Assembly: GCF_009733535.1 (NCBI RefSeq)
Contig: NZ_SMMI01000003.1
Span: 434,001 to 498,000 of the forward strand
DNA: 64,000 nt
From: Sphingobacterium endophyticum
GTDB taxonomy: Bacteria > Bacteroidota > Bacteroidia > Sphingobacteriales > Sphingobacteriaceae
Direction of reading: 5' to 3'
Positions 37,009 through 48,300 of the stretch are shown here, piece after piece. A program made the translations under genes and the position numbers. Below the pieces are notes generated by a model. The model ran no database searches. It had not been told where the DNA came from and saw only the letters and a list, made by a program, of their open reading frames with translations. Each line of letters begins with the position of its first letter. The first letter of the stretch is position 1.

Positions 37009-38070
37009 CTAAACAACTTCTTGATTTGTATTACCTACTGGTTTATTTAAGATCAACAATAAATAATATTGTGCTCCAACCAATAAGCTTGCTACAACCA
37101 AATGAACTGTTTGTGCTACAGCGGGAACATGAAACCTTGCCAATATAATCCCTGATAACATTTGAATACAAACCAATACCAATGAAATCTTAGCATACTT
37201 GAACTGAACTGTATTAATTAGTGCAGATGACCTAAGCTTGAAGTATAAAAATACGACCAGTGCTAAAGTAATGTATGCAAGTATTCTGTGAGTATGGTAT
37301 GGCATTCCTATAGAATCAATCCATTCACTACGTTGAACTCCTTGTTGATTTAAATGATCGATAATCTCTCGAACATCTGTACCAAAAACCACCTGTATTA
37401 CCAATATCAAAAGTGAAATAAAGGTAATCCAAGTAAAGCTTCGATCCGAATTTTTCAAGAACGTATTATTCCTTAATTTAATAGCCCAATAATAAGTTTG
37501 AATTGCTATACAAACAATTACTAAGGCTAATAACATATGAATGGTGATTACCCAAGGTGTAAGGTTCGTAGATACTACGATAGAACCTAACCAGGCTTGT
37601 ATCACAACGACAATAAGATTAAGAACGCTCCATATTGCTATGGCTTTTTTCTTTTTCCAATAAGTAAAAGAATAAATTGCTGTAAACAGCATACAGAAAC
37701 CGGCTAAAACTCCAGTTAGACGATTAATATATTCAGTCCAAGTTTTTGCAGCATTAAATTCCTCATGCTCAACAATGGTATCATCATGTCGAATCTGATC
37801 TGCTAAATGTGAATACCCAAAGGCTTCAATCATTTTGGCAAAACGCTCATTCTTCTTGATTCTCCCCTCTACATAATGCTGTTCATAGCCTTCAGGCAAT
37901 TGTGAAACATCTGTAGGAGGAATAATTCTGTTGAAACATTTTGGCCAATCCGGACAGCCCATTCCTGAACCTGTACTACGGACAATACCTCCTGCTGTTA
38001 TTACTAAGAAAAGAACGATAATCGTGATCTTGTTTATCCGTAAAAAACGCTTTTCAGCTGCTGGATACAT
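37009..38070 (-). CDS. ctaA: Heme A synthase (COX15/CtaA family)
   Basis: Oxidises the methyl group of heme O to a formyl group, giving heme A for the oxidase. The 353-residue membrane protein has the GGIVRSTGSGMGCPDWPKCF motif near the first helix, conserved His in EYINRLTGVLAG, ITIHMLLALVI, YHTHRILAY and VHLVVASL, and about eight membrane segments, as in COX15. It lies between coxA and cyoE. Confidence 0.94.
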   Translation of the reverse strand: MYPAAEKRFLRINKITIIVLFLVITAGGIVRSTGSGMGCPDWPKCFNRIIPPTDVSQLPEGYEQHYVEGRIKKNERFAKMIEAFGYSHLADQIRHDDTIVEHEEFNAAKTWTEYINRLTGVLAGFCMLFTAIYSFTYWKKKKAIAIWSVLNLIVVVIQAWLGSIVVSTNLTPWVITIHMLLALVIVCIAIQTYYWAIKLRNNTFLKNSDRSFTWITFISLLILVIQVVFGTDVREIIDHLNQQGVQRSEWIDSIGMPYHTHRILAYITLALVVFLYFKLRSSALINTVQFKYAKISLVLVCIQMLSGIILARFHVPAVAQTVHLVVASLLVGAQYYLLLILNKPVGNTNQEVV

Positions 38071-38119
38071 AGATCTCTCCTTTTACATTTATAAAGTCTA
38101 AAGAGAGGTAGGTATTAAC

Positions 38120-39994
38120 CTACCCTTCTTCTTCTCTGTTATGCTCGCGATTGTAAGCCTTTTGTGCTTCAATACCCGCTTCATTTCCATCCCAGTCATG
38201 TAATAAGTTTGAACTCATCGTCTGTGAAAGTGGTGTACTTTGAGGAATAAAGTCCGCATCATTTCCTGGCTTACTGTAATCATATGGCCAACGGTAAACG
38301 GTAGGAATTTCTCCTGGCCAGTTTCCGTGAATATGTTCTACTGGAGTAGTCCACTCCAAAGTGTTCGAATTCCAAGGGTTTTGTGGAGCACGCTTTCCGC
38401 ACCAAATTGATGAGAAGAAGTTCCACAAGAATGCTACTTGTCCAATTGCCGAAACTATCGCTGCCCATGTAATTAATAAGTTTACAGAAACCCATTTCTC
38501 CATGAAAGGAAATTCAGTAAATGCATAGTAACGACGTGGTACACCATCTATACCCATGAAGTGCATAGGGAAGAATACCAAGTAAGCTCCAATAAATGTC
38601 AACCAGAAGTGGAAATAACCTAAACGCTCATCCATCATACGTCCAAACATCTTAGGATACCAGTGATAAACCCCACACAACATACCAAAGATAGATGCTG
38701 AACCCATTACCAAGTGGAAGTGAGCTACAACAAAATAGGTGTCGTGTAAGTTGATGTCTAAGGCTGCATTACCTAAATATAATCCTGTTAAACCACCTGA
38801 TACGAAGAATGAAACCATACCAATAGCAAACATCATCGCTGGAGTAAAACGGATGTTACCTCGCCATAATGTTGCAATATAGTTGAAAGCTTTTACTGCT
38901 GATGGAACCGCAATAATCAACGTCGTAATCATAAATACACCACCCAAGAATGGACTCATACCCGTTACGAACATATGGTGACCCCATACAATAAATGATA
39001 ATACCGTAATACCCACTAATGAATAAACCATCGCATGGTAACCAAAGATTGGTTTACGTGAATTCGTAGAAATTACTTCTGAAGTTAAACCTAAGGCAGG
39101 CATAACTACAATATATACCTCTGGGTGACCTAAGAACCAGAACAAGTGTTGGAACAAGATTGGAGACCCACCTTCATTCGGTAAGATCGTTCCTTGAACA
39201 ACTAAGTCTGATAAATAGAATGAGGTTCCTACTGAACGGTCAAAGAATAATAATACTACCGCAGAAACTAATACTGGGAATGATAACAAACCTACAATAG
39301 CTGTTAAAAAGAAAGCCCAAATAGTTAAAGGCATTTTCCATAAATCCATCCCTTTAGTACGCAAATTTAATACTGTCGAAATGTAGTTTACACCGCCCAA
39401 TACCTGTGATGCAATAAATAAAGTCATGGAAATTAACCATAAGGTCATACCCAAACCTGAACCAGCAATCGCTTTTGGAACTGCTGATAACGGAGGATAA
39501 ATCGTCCATCCAGCCGATGCAGGACCACTCTCTATAAAGAATGATGCAATCATGATAACACATGCTACAAAGAAGAACCAGTATGATAACATGTTCATCA
39601 ATGGAGATGCCATATCACGTGCCCCTAATTGATAAGGAATCAATAGGTTACTGAATGTACCTGATAGACCTGCTGTTAGTACGAAGAAAACCATCATCGT
39701 ACCATGAATCGTAACCAAGGAAAGGAAAAAATCCGGCCTTATACGACCACCTTCTGCCCATTTGCCTAAGAAAACCTCAAGAATTGGAAATTCCTCATCT
39801 GGCCACGCTAATTGAATACGGAATAAGATCGAAAGGATCATGGCGAAAACCGCCATAATGATACCAGTGATCAAGAACTGCTTAGCAATCATCTTATGAT
39901 CTTGACTGAAGATATACTTCGTCAAGAACGTCTCATGATGGTGATCATGTGATCCGTGATGAGCTGCGTCGTGCGATATAACTGTAGTTGACAT
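38120..39994 (-). CDS. coxA: Cytochrome c oxidase subunit I
   Basis: The catalytic subunit that reduces O2 and pumps protons. At 624 residues it is somewhat longer than usual. A His-rich cytosolic N-terminus precedes 12 membrane segments. WFLGHPEVYIV carries the cross-linked His/Tyr pair and the Glu of A1-type oxidases; HLFWFLGHPEVY and WGHHMFVTG give the CuB histidines, and HDTYFVVAHFHLVMG the heme histidines. It is cotranscribed with subunit II, 26 bases upstream. Confidence 0.97.
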   Translation of the reverse strand: MSTTVISHDAAHHGSHDHHHETFLTKYIFSQDHKMIAKQFLITGIIMAVFAMILSILFRIQLAWPDEEFPILEVFLGKWAEGGRIRPDFFLSLVTIHGTMMVFFVLTAGLSGTFSNLLIPYQLGARDMASPLMNMLSYWFFFVACVIMIASFFIESGPASAGWTIYPPLSAVPKAIAGSGLGMTLWLISMTLFIASQVLGGVNYISTVLNLRTKGMDLWKMPLTIWAFFLTAIVGLLSFPVLVSAVVLLFFDRSVGTSFYLSDLVVQGTILPNEGGSPILFQHLFWFLGHPEVYIVVMPALGLTSEVISTNSRKPIFGYHAMVYSLVGITVLSFIVWGHHMFVTGMSPFLGGVFMITTLIIAVPSAVKAFNYIATLWRGNIRFTPAMMFAIGMVSFFVSGGLTGLYLGNAALDINLHDTYFVVAHFHLVMGSASIFGMLCGVYHWYPKMFGRMMDERLGYFHFWLTFIGAYLVFFPMHFMGIDGVPRRYYAFTEFPFMEKWVSVNLLITWAAIVSAIGQVAFLWNFFSSIWCGKRAPQNPWNSNTLEWTTPVEHIHGNWPGEIPTVYRWPYDYSKPGNDADFIPQSTPLSQTMSSNLLHDWDGNEAGIEAQKAYNREHNREEEG

Positions 39995-40020
39995 ATTCTA
40001 TTTAAAATTCTCGGTTATAT

Positions 40021-41367
40021 TTAATTTATTGAAGCCGCAATACGTTCATCCTTCTTTTCTGAACCTTCAGTTTGTGCAAACTCTTTTTGAAGATCTTCTG
40101 TGAAGAATTTAGCCTGTTTACTTAACCACTCCTTGTATTCTGCTTCAGTAACTACTCTTACATTTTTCTGCATGTTGTAATGTGATTCTCCACAGATTTT
40201 CGCACATAACATAACGAAATTGTATTGTGGGTCATTCATCTTATCACGCATCTCATCTGTCGTAATAGTCGGTGTAAACTGGAAATAGTTGGTCATTCCT
40301 GGTACTGCGTTAATTTGAACACGGAAATCAGGAATATAAAAAGAGTGAATAATATCTTTTGATAAAATATGGAAGCGAACAGGCTTATTTACTGGAATTA
40401 CAATTTCATCCCCTTTAACATCATCCCATGCATTCTTATCATTATAATCAATACCGTATGAGTTCAATGGAGTTGTTAATTTATAATTACGCTTTCCGAA
40501 TTCTCCATCTGTTCCAGGGTAACGAACAGTCCACATAAATTGCTCTCCCAATACTTCAACTTGTAATGCCGATTTCTTAAGTTCTTCCGGAATGTTCGTA
40601 ATCGAACGCCAAGTAAAGAAACCAAATAATACTAAAATTGTTAATACAACAGCTGGAACAATCGTCCATAAACGCTCAATCGCATCATTATGTGGATAGA
40701 AATACGCTTTGCGTTTTGCGCGCATTCTATAGATATAGGTAAAAGTCATTAATGCAATGTGAACCAAGACTAAAACAACAGTAATAATTACTGTAGTAAT
40801 GATAAACATTCTGTCAATATCTTTACCATGTTCAGTTGCAGCCGGCCTCCATGACCAACTTCCCCAAACTGCATATCCGTACCATACAAATCCTAAAAAG
40901 CCAACCAAGAATACAAATAATAATACCGCTTGTAAGGTATTGTTCGCTAATGGATTATATTTTCCATTAACTTTCTTAGTTAAAACATAGATGGATTGAA
41001 CCTTTCCTATAACTGCAACTACAGTACATAATACTAAGAATAGAAGAATGTAATAAGTCAAGTTCTTATATACTTGAGGATCAATTTTCTTCTCTTCTTT
41101 CGTTGTTGTTGCTGTAGGAGTTGTAGTACTGCTAGAGCTACTACTCGCCGATACAGTAGCCGAATCTGTTGCTGCAGTTGTTGCAGCTGAGTCAGCAAGT
41201 GCAGCAGTTGAGTCTGCCGTAACTGCAGGAGCAGCTACTTGCTCAACCTTTGCTGTATCTGATGCCTGTTCCTGAATAGAAGCCATTGCAGGAGCAACAA
41301 ATAATAGGTTAATAGCTAATAAGCCTCCTAATAAGGACTTAAATCTGTTATGTAATTTAAACTTCAT
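40021..41367 (-). CDS. coxB: Cytochrome c oxidase subunit II
   Basis: Carries the CuA centre that receives electrons from cytochrome c. The 448-residue protein has a signal peptide (about 1-29), a low-complexity linker rich in Ala, Ser and Thr (about 33-92), three hydrophobic segments, and the cupredoxin domain. CuA ligands are visible in MLCAKICGESHYNM (C, C, H, M) with the earlier His in DIIHSFYIPDF. No cytochrome c domain is fused at the end. The electron donor is probably the ActE or ActA cytochrome of the upstream genes. Confidence 0.95.
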   Translation of the reverse strand: MKFKLHNRFKSLLGGLLAINLLFVAPAMASIQEQASDTAKVEQVAAPAVTADSTAALADSAATTAATDSATVSASSSSSSTTTPTATTTKEEKKIDPQVYKNLTYYILLFLVLCTVVAVIGKVQSIYVLTKKVNGKYNPLANNTLQAVLLFVFLVGFLGFVWYGYAVWGSWSWRPAATEHGKDIDRMFIITTVIITVVLVLVHIALMTFTYIYRMRAKRKAYFYPHNDAIERLWTIVPAVVLTILVLFGFFTWRSITNIPEELKKSALQVEVLGEQFMWTVRYPGTDGEFGKRNYKLTTPLNSYGIDYNDKNAWDDVKGDEIVIPVNKPVRFHILSKDIIHSFYIPDFRVQINAVPGMTNYFQFTPTITTDEMRDKMNDPQYNFVMLCAKICGESHYNMQKNVRVVTEAEYKEWLSKQAKFFTEDLQKEFAQTEGSEKKDERIAASIN

Positions 41368-41408
41368 CTCTTATAACACGTTTGAACGTTATTTCAACTT
41401 AATCTCTA

Positions 41409-42644
41409 TTAAATTTGGTGATGTAAACTCTCATCCAAGAATGGATGGTTTTTCGGAACTAAAGGATGTTTGCTTAATTTCGAAAGAACCAAGAAAGTAA
41501 ATATTCCAACAAATCCAATTGCAGTACCAATTTCGATAAAACCAAAACCTCTGTGTGACTCTACGGTACCTGGCATAACCATAATATAATAATCTAACCA
41601 GTGTCCGCATAGTAATACAATAGCAACGATCAACATGATGTTTTCTTTACGTTTCGCATCACGGTCAACTAATACTAATAATGGAGCTACAAAATTAATT
41701 ACAATGTTAATCCAAAACCATGGCTTGTATTCTGGCTCCCAACGTTTATAGAAATAAACAGTTTCTTCCGGAATATTTGAATAATAAATCAACATAAATT
41801 GAGCAAACCATACATACGTCCAGAAAATAGAAAAACCAAACATTAATTTACCTAAATCATGTAAATGATTTTCATTAACCCATGACATATATCCAGCTTT
41901 CTTAACTAAGATTAAGATAACTGTAATTGCAGCAAGACCACTAACCCACATCGCAGCAAAGTTATACCAACCAAACATAGTTGAGAACCAGTGTGCTTCT
42001 AAGGACATTATTGTATCAAATGACCAAATTGGAGTAGTAAATCCGAAGATTACCAAAAATATTGCAGATAATTTAAAGCTCTTTTTGTATGAAGTTAAGC
42101 CACCTGCTAAATCTTCATTATAAGACAATTTAGCTAAGATAAAGGCGAAAATGCTGTAGCTTCCCATGAAAAGAATCTGACGGATTAAAAATCCCGGAAC
42201 ATTTAAGAATGCCGCTTTCCCTGCAACTAATTTATCGTAATTAGGACTGTTTGGATCTGTCAATCCTTCAGCATGCCAGTGGTGGTATAAGTTATGCGTA
42301 GTTAATCCTAAAGCAACAATAACTAATAAAATGATTGATGCTATTGGAAGAATGCTTGCCATTGCCTGTGGAATACGAATTAATCCTGCAGACCATGCTG
42401 ATTGAGTTACTAACTGTAAGGCAACAAAAAATGCTCCAGCTGCACATACACAAGTAAAATAATATCCCATCAATAATAAATTGGCATATGTACGCTCAAC
42501 CATTATATGGTCACTGGATAGTAAGCCAAATGCTATTGCGGCTATTCCTACAACGATCGCAACTAAACTCAGGACCTTAGCGATACCTGCGAATTGAAAT
42601 TGCTCGCTGAAATTATAATCGTGATGATGATTGTGAGTTCCCAT
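41409..42644 (-). CDS. actF: Alternative complex III subunit ActF
   Basis: A 411-residue integral membrane subunit with about ten hydrophobic segments, a His-rich N-terminus and no heme motif. ActF pairs with ActC and helps build the quinol site. Motifs such as HWFSTMFGWYNFAAMWVSG and the order actA-actF fit the family well. It precedes coxB by 41 bases. Confidence 0.92.
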   Translation of the reverse strand: MGTHNHHHDYNFSEQFQFAGIAKVLSLVAIVVGIAAIAFGLLSSDHIMVERTYANLLLMGYYFTCVCAAGAFFVALQLVTQSAWSAGLIRIPQAMASILPIASIILLVIVALGLTTHNLYHHWHAEGLTDPNSPNYDKLVAGKAAFLNVPGFLIRQILFMGSYSIFAFILAKLSYNEDLAGGLTSYKKSFKLSAIFLVIFGFTTPIWSFDTIMSLEAHWFSTMFGWYNFAAMWVSGLAAITVILILVKKAGYMSWVNENHLHDLGKLMFGFSIFWTYVWFAQFMLIYYSNIPEETVYFYKRWEPEYKPWFWINIVINFVAPLLVLVDRDAKRKENIMLIVAIVLLCGHWLDYYIMVMPGTVESHRGFGFIEIGTAIGFVGIFTFLVLSKLSKHPLVPKNHPFLDESLHHQI

Positions 42645-42663
42645 TTATAATATCGATGTTAAA

Positions 42664-43293
42664 TTATTTCTTTTGTAATTCGTGAACAAACATTACCACT
42701 TTCCAACGGTCTTCTGGTGAAATCTGCGATGCGTGTGAACCCATAGCATTATATCCATAAGTAATGGTGTGATAAATTTTACCATCCGTTAATTCTGACA
42801 TCTGACCACCTCTAGATGAAGGCGTTCCTGATGATTTCTGGAAAGATGGTGGCGGAGGGAAATTCTCCAAAGCACGCTTACCTCTTGAATCCTCTACTTC
42901 TCTATCCTTCGTTATTGTTCCGTCTCCAGCTCCCTCTTTACCATGACAAACCGCACAGTATGTAAGGAATAGAGTTTCTCCTTCTTTCAAGTTCTCCGCA
43001 TTCGCGATAATAGGATTTTTCAACTCCAACCCCGCACGCTCATACTCTTCTACTGAATTCCCATATTCGAAACGCTCAAAACCAATCGGATTTGATCCTT
43101 GTGGCGGCGTTTGGGCTGTACTATTATTCTTAAAGTTCTTATTCGGTTGATCCGGATTAAATGCTATCGGATCATACATATTACGCGAGAATTCCCACCC
43201 TGCACTGCGAGTTGTACCATCTCCGCATGAAGAAACAACTGCTGTTAAAGCAACAGCAACACATACAGTTCCAAGAAAATTCTTCTTATTCAT
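42664..43293 (-). CDS. actE: Alternative complex III monoheme cytochrome ActE
   Basis: A 209-residue cytochrome c lipoprotein. The signal peptide ends in a lipobox (VVSSC) and the single heme motif is CAVCH in TYCAVCHGKEGAGDG, with a Met in GYNAMGSHASQI as a likely distal ligand. ATG 43293 gives an 8-base overlap with actD; the frame could start at 43314. ActE is thought to pass electrons from ActA toward the oxidase. Confidence 0.92.
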   Translation of the reverse strand: MNKKNFLGTVCVAVALTAVVSSCGDGTTRSAGWEFSRNMYDPIAFNPDQPNKNFKNNSTAQTPPQGSNPIGFERFEYGNSVEEYERAGLELKNPIIANAENLKEGETLFLTYCAVCHGKEGAGDGTITKDREVEDSRGKRALENFPPPPSFQKSSGTPSSRGGQMSELTDGKIYHTITYGYNAMGSHASQISPEDRWKVVMFVHELQKK

Positions 43294-43822
43294 AACTAAC
43301 ATATTTTCTTTCATTGTATTTAACTTCTACTGCTCCTGCTTCTTTCAACAACCCATCGATTAACGTATGGTCCGTGTTTTCTTGAGCATCAATCGCAATA
43401 ATAAAACGATCATCCGTTGCTCTTAAATCCATTACGCGTGGTGCACGTCCCGGAAATAAGTGGTTACGGAAGAAAAATGTTGCAACCATACCTAAGGCAC
43501 ATAATAAAATCGTAACCTCAAAGGTAACCGGCACAAAGTTCGGTAATGGCATCGATGGCTTTCCACCAATATTCATAGGCCAGTCATATGACATTGTATA
43601 AAACAATAAACTGAAACCTAAAACTGTACCTAAAGCACCAAAAATAAAGGCTGCAATCGGTAATCGTGATGGTCTTACTCCCAATTTTGCCTCAATCCCG
43701 TGGATCGGCATCGGAGTAAAACAATCGTAAATGCTAATGTTGTTTGCTTGCAACTTGTCAATCCCATGCATCATATCATCAGGATCAGCAAAACTACCTA
43801 GTATATATTTTGTATTGCTCAT
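43286..43822 (-). CDS. actD: Alternative complex III subunit ActD (DUF3341)
   Basis: A 178-residue subunit of DUF3341. It has two hydrophobic segments in the middle (about 55-78 and 100-122) and an alpha/beta domain at each end (KYILGSFADPDDMMHGIDKL; RFIIAIDAQE). It binds no cofactor. The 3' end overlaps the start of actE, suggesting coupled translation. Confidence 0.92.
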   Translation of the reverse strand: MSNTKYILGSFADPDDMMHGIDKLQANNISIYDCFTPMPIHGIEAKLGVRPSRLPIAAFIFGALGTVLGFSLLFYTMSYDWPMNIGGKPSMPLPNFVPVTFEVTILLCALGMVATFFFRNHLFPGRAPRVMDLRATDDRFIIAIDAQENTDHTLIDGLLKEAGAVEVKYNERKYVSYE

Positions 43823-43827
43823 TGCTA

Positions 43828-45309
43828 TTATTTTTGATGTAATGCTTTAATATCAGATTCTGTTACCGAATCGTATTTCTCTAATGAATCTCTGAAATAC
43901 TCAACTTGTTCCTCAGGGAATGCACCCTCTTTAACAAGCTTAGTTTTATGTTGTAAACTTGAGCTTTTCAATAACAATTTTACCTCTGCAATTGCAATAC
44001 CTGGTAAGAAACGAAGGAATAACAAGAATAGAGTAAAGAATAAACCAATTGATCCAACGAAAATACCCACATCAACCCATGTTGGATAAAACATCGCCCA
44101 TGATGATGGTAAGTAGTCTCTGTGTAAGGAAGTAACGATAATTACAAAACGCTCGAACCACATACCTATATTCACTACGATAGACAATACCCACGAAATC
44201 GGAATACTTGTTCTAATCTTTTTGAACCAAAATAATTGTGGAGAAATCACGTTACAAGTCATCATCGCCCAATATGCCCATGCATATGGTCCAGCAACAC
44301 GGTTTGCAAAAGCATACATTTCATATTCTGAACCTGAGTACCATGCAATAAATAATTCCGTTAAATATGCAATACCTACGATTGATCCTGTAGTCATGAT
44401 AATCTTGTTCATGGCCTCAATGTGGAACATCGTAATGTAATCCTCAAAGTTCATTACTTTACGTAAAACTAATAATAGTGTTTGTACCATCGCAAAACCC
44501 GAGAAAATCGCTCCAGCTACGAAGTATGGAGGGAAGATCGTCGTATGCCAACCTGGAATTACAGATGTCGCAAAGTCCATAGATACGATAGTGTGTACCG
44601 AAAGTACAAGAGGAGTAGAAATACCGGCTAAGATTAATGAAACAATTTCAAAACGTTGCCAAGTCTTCACAGATCCGTTCCAACCAAATGAAAGAATAGA
44701 ATAAACTCTTTTCTTAACACCTGAAGCGCGGTCACGTACTGAAGCAATATCTGGCAATAATCCACAGTACCAGAAAACTAAGGATACCGTGAAATAAGTA
44801 GAAATTGCGAAGGCATCCCATACTAATGGTGAGTTAAAGTTAACCCATAATGACCCAAATTGATTTGGAAGTGGGAAAATCCAATATGCTAACCATGGAC
44901 GCCCCATGTGAGCAACTACATAGGTAGCAGCACAGATAACGGCAAAGATAGTCATCGCCTCAGCCGATCTGTTAATTGAATTACGCCAGTTCTGACGGAA
45001 AATTAATAATACTGCGGAGATTAAAGTACCAGCGTGACCAATACCAACCCACCATACGAAGTCGGTGATGTCCCATGCCCAACCTACTGTCTTGTTTAAC
45101 CCCCAAGCGCCGATACCCGTCCAAAACGTGTATCCAACACTTACAACCCATAACATTGCACCTAAGGCTGCAACGGTAAAACCGATCCACCATGCTTTGT
45201 TTGGTTTATTTTCAACCGGAAGTAAGATATCATCTGTAATCTTTGCATAGGTGATATCCTTGCCGGTGATTAATGGTTCTCTTAATATTGATTCGTTATG
45301 CGATGACAT
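43828..45309 (-). CDS. actC: Alternative complex III subunit ActC (NrfD-like)
   Basis: A 493-residue NrfD/PsrC-type membrane subunit with ten hydrophobic segments. It is the quinol-facing subunit that receives electrons from menaquinol and passes them to ActB. Motifs such as FVWWVGIGHAGTLISAVLLIFRQNWRNSINRSAEAM are typical (split here over helices 2-3). Its gene sits between actB and actD, with gaps of 27 and 5 bases. Confidence 0.95.
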   Translation of the reverse strand: MSSHNESILREPLITGKDITYAKITDDILLPVENKPNKAWWIGFTVAALGAMLWVVSVGYTFWTGIGAWGLNKTVGWAWDITDFVWWVGIGHAGTLISAVLLIFRQNWRNSINRSAEAMTIFAVICAATYVVAHMGRPWLAYWIFPLPNQFGSLWVNFNSPLVWDAFAISTYFTVSLVFWYCGLLPDIASVRDRASGVKKRVYSILSFGWNGSVKTWQRFEIVSLILAGISTPLVLSVHTIVSMDFATSVIPGWHTTIFPPYFVAGAIFSGFAMVQTLLLVLRKVMNFEDYITMFHIEAMNKIIMTTGSIVGIAYLTELFIAWYSGSEYEMYAFANRVAGPYAWAYWAMMTCNVISPQLFWFKKIRTSIPISWVLSIVVNIGMWFERFVIIVTSLHRDYLPSSWAMFYPTWVDVGIFVGSIGLFFTLFLLFLRFLPGIAIAEVKLLLKSSSLQHKTKLVKEGAFPEEQVEYFRDSLEKYDSVTESDIKALHQK

Positions 45310-45336
45310 AGTTATTTTATTTCAGTCTAGAATAAA

Positions 45337-48300
45337 TTATGCTTCAAATGTGTTTCTTACCTTCGTCATATAACCAATATTTGGTTGTACGTTGATTTCC
45401 TCAAGCACATAGTAAATACGCTCGTTGCGTAATGCTTTTGAAACCTCTGACTCCGGATCGTTTGCATCTCCAAAGATGATTGCGTTCGCTGAACATGCCG
45501 CTTGACAAGCCATATGAATGTCGCCATCCTTAACTTTGCGGTTCTCAACTTTCGCTTGCAACTTACCTGCTTGAATACGTTGGATACACATTGAACATTT
45601 CTCCATAACCCCACGTGAACGTGTAGTAACATCTGGATTCAATACTAATTGTGTGAACTCGTTATTTAAGTAATTGTCAAAACGAGAATCATTCCAGTAG
45701 TTAAACCAGTTGAAACGACGTACTTTATATGGACAGTTGTTCGCACAGTAACGTGTACCAAAACAACGGTTATAAGCCATGTGGTTAAGACCTTCTGATG
45801 AGTGAACTGTTGCTAACACCGGACATACAGTCTCACATGGTGCGTGCTCACAGTGTTGACACAACATTGGTTGGTAAACAACCGTTACATCCTCATAGTC
45901 TAAACCATCTGCCTTAGCTATTTCTTTCTCTTTCGTTAATTTTGAATCACCTGCATTCAATGTATAATAACGGTCGATACGTAACCAGTGCATTTCACGA
46001 CGACGACGAACCTCATCACGCCCTACTACCGGCACGTTGTTCTCAACGTTACATGCAACAATACATGCACCACAGCCCGTACAAGCATTTAAGTCAATCG
46101 CCATCACCCAACGGTGACCAGGTTGCTCAAACTTATTCCATAAATCATACGTTTGGTGCGTATCTGAAAAACGACCAGACTCCGAATTAGGATCCTTTAA
46201 GTAATTTGCAAATGACGTTTCACGAATAATGTTACGCCCCTCGATTGTATGATGTGTTTGAGTTTGTGCTAATTCATATATTCCTGAAGCCTTAGATACT
46301 GAAGCTTTTGCCGAAAATTGAATTGTTCCATTTACTAAACTAGCAAATGGATAGGCATTTACACCTACATTATTTCCTGCCTTACCAACTTTGGTACGAC
46401 CATAACCAACAGCTACCGAAACAGTACCTCTTGCTTGACCTGGTTGTAACAATACCGGTAAATCAACTTTATATCCATTAGCTTCAACAGTAACTTTTCC
46501 TGTTTCCTTTACTCCTAATTCCTCAGCATCTGCCGGGTTAATTGCAGCAAAGTTATCCCAAGTTACTTTAGATACTGGATCAGGCAACTCTTGCAAATAT
46601 GCATTGTTTGCCCAACGACCATCTCTAATGTTTGGAGACTCGTATACTTTTAATTCAACTCCTCCAGCGATACGCTTCGCGTCAGTTGCAATTGCCGCAG
46701 CTGCTGCATTCACATCTACATTTGCTGTATATGCGGATCCAGTCGCTGAACCTTTGTAAATAAATCCTTGTTGTAAAACGTCTTTCCAAGCTTTTCCTGT
46801 TCCTGCCAAAATATTAGCTTCCCAGTTCTCTTTTACAAAGTCATGAATCGGCTTGTTAACTCCTGCCCAATTAATTAAACTTTGCTCTGCTTGACGTGTG
46901 TTAAACACTGGGTTAATCGTAGGTTGAACAATAGTAAACAACCCTTCTTTTGCTGAAGCATCACCCCAAGACTCTAAATATGTGCTGTTTGTTGCTATTG
47001 CTTTCAATTCTGATGCTGTCTCATCTGCACGATCTGAAAATGAAACTGTATAATCTACTTTTGCAATCGCAGCCTTTACATCATCAACCTTGAAATAATC
47101 GTAAACTGGGTTCGTGTTCCAAAAAATCGCAACCCCTACTTGACCAGCTTTTGCTGCACTCAAGAAAGATTGGAATGATGAATCAGAACCTTGATGTTGT
47201 TTTGAGAAGTTATCTAGATCGATAATTGATCCATAAGCGCCAAGTGCAGTGTTAATAGCATTGGTCAAGGCTTGAACGTTGGTATCATTTGAACCTGATA
47301 CAACAACAGATGTTCCTCTTGCATTTACTAATTCTTTTGCTGCTAATGCAATCGCAGTTTTTGCTTTAGCATGATTTGTTCCTCCAGCTACAGATTGACC
47401 TGTAATTGCATTGTACAAACTAATCAATACAGCACCTTCCTCTGAAGGCTTAATCGCGATACGAACATCAGCATTTGAACCTGTCATCGAAAGACCTGAT
47501 TCAAATTGAATATGACGTGACATTTTACCACCTTTTAGCGATTTATGATCACGATTTTTAATATAATCTTGTGTATGCTCCTCACCTGCTAACCAAGTGC
47601 CTAAGAAATCAGCCGCTACTGATACAACAACCTGTGCTTTATCAAAATGGTAGGAAGGAATCACAGCTTTACCAAAGGAAGCTCTGTTTGCTTCTATAAT
47701 ACCGCTATATGATACAGCATCAACTTGAACATGCTGTGTCGAAGGATATTTTGTCGCCAACGCAGCAATCGCAGCCAAAGATGATGGGCTGTTGATCGTA
47801 TTGGATACAATAGTAATTTGTTTTCCTGCTGATTGTGCTTTATTTAATGCATCAACTACTGCTTGATCTAATTTTGCCCATTCTACATCCTTACCTCCAA
47901 TTTGAGGATTCTGTAGTTTAGACATATCATATAAATCAAGTACCGATGCTGTTGTCGCTGAATCTGTACCTTGATTTAGACCAATTGCATTTGGATTTGC
48001 TTCCAATGAAATAGGTCTTCCCTCTCTAGTTCTTACAATAATACTCTGACCATTGAAGGATGAAGCGTAGAAGTTAGGGATACCTGGTGTTACTTCTTCA
48101 GGCTTGATTACATAAGGTACTGCCTTATGAATTGGCGTACGGTTACAAGCTGCTAAGGTAACAGCACCTAATCCAAAACCTAAAGCTTTTAAAAAGTCAC
48201 GACGAGGTGTCTTGGTACTTAAACCAGCTTCATTTAACACATCTTCTACGGGAATAGGCTCAGCAAACTCACTCTTGCTTCCTTCAACAAAAGCAGGAGT

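Noticed and set aside
41101..41290. Tandem DNA repeat in coxB
   Set aside because: The codons vary and no fixed repeat unit is seen; it is low-complexity protein, not a DNA tandem repeat.
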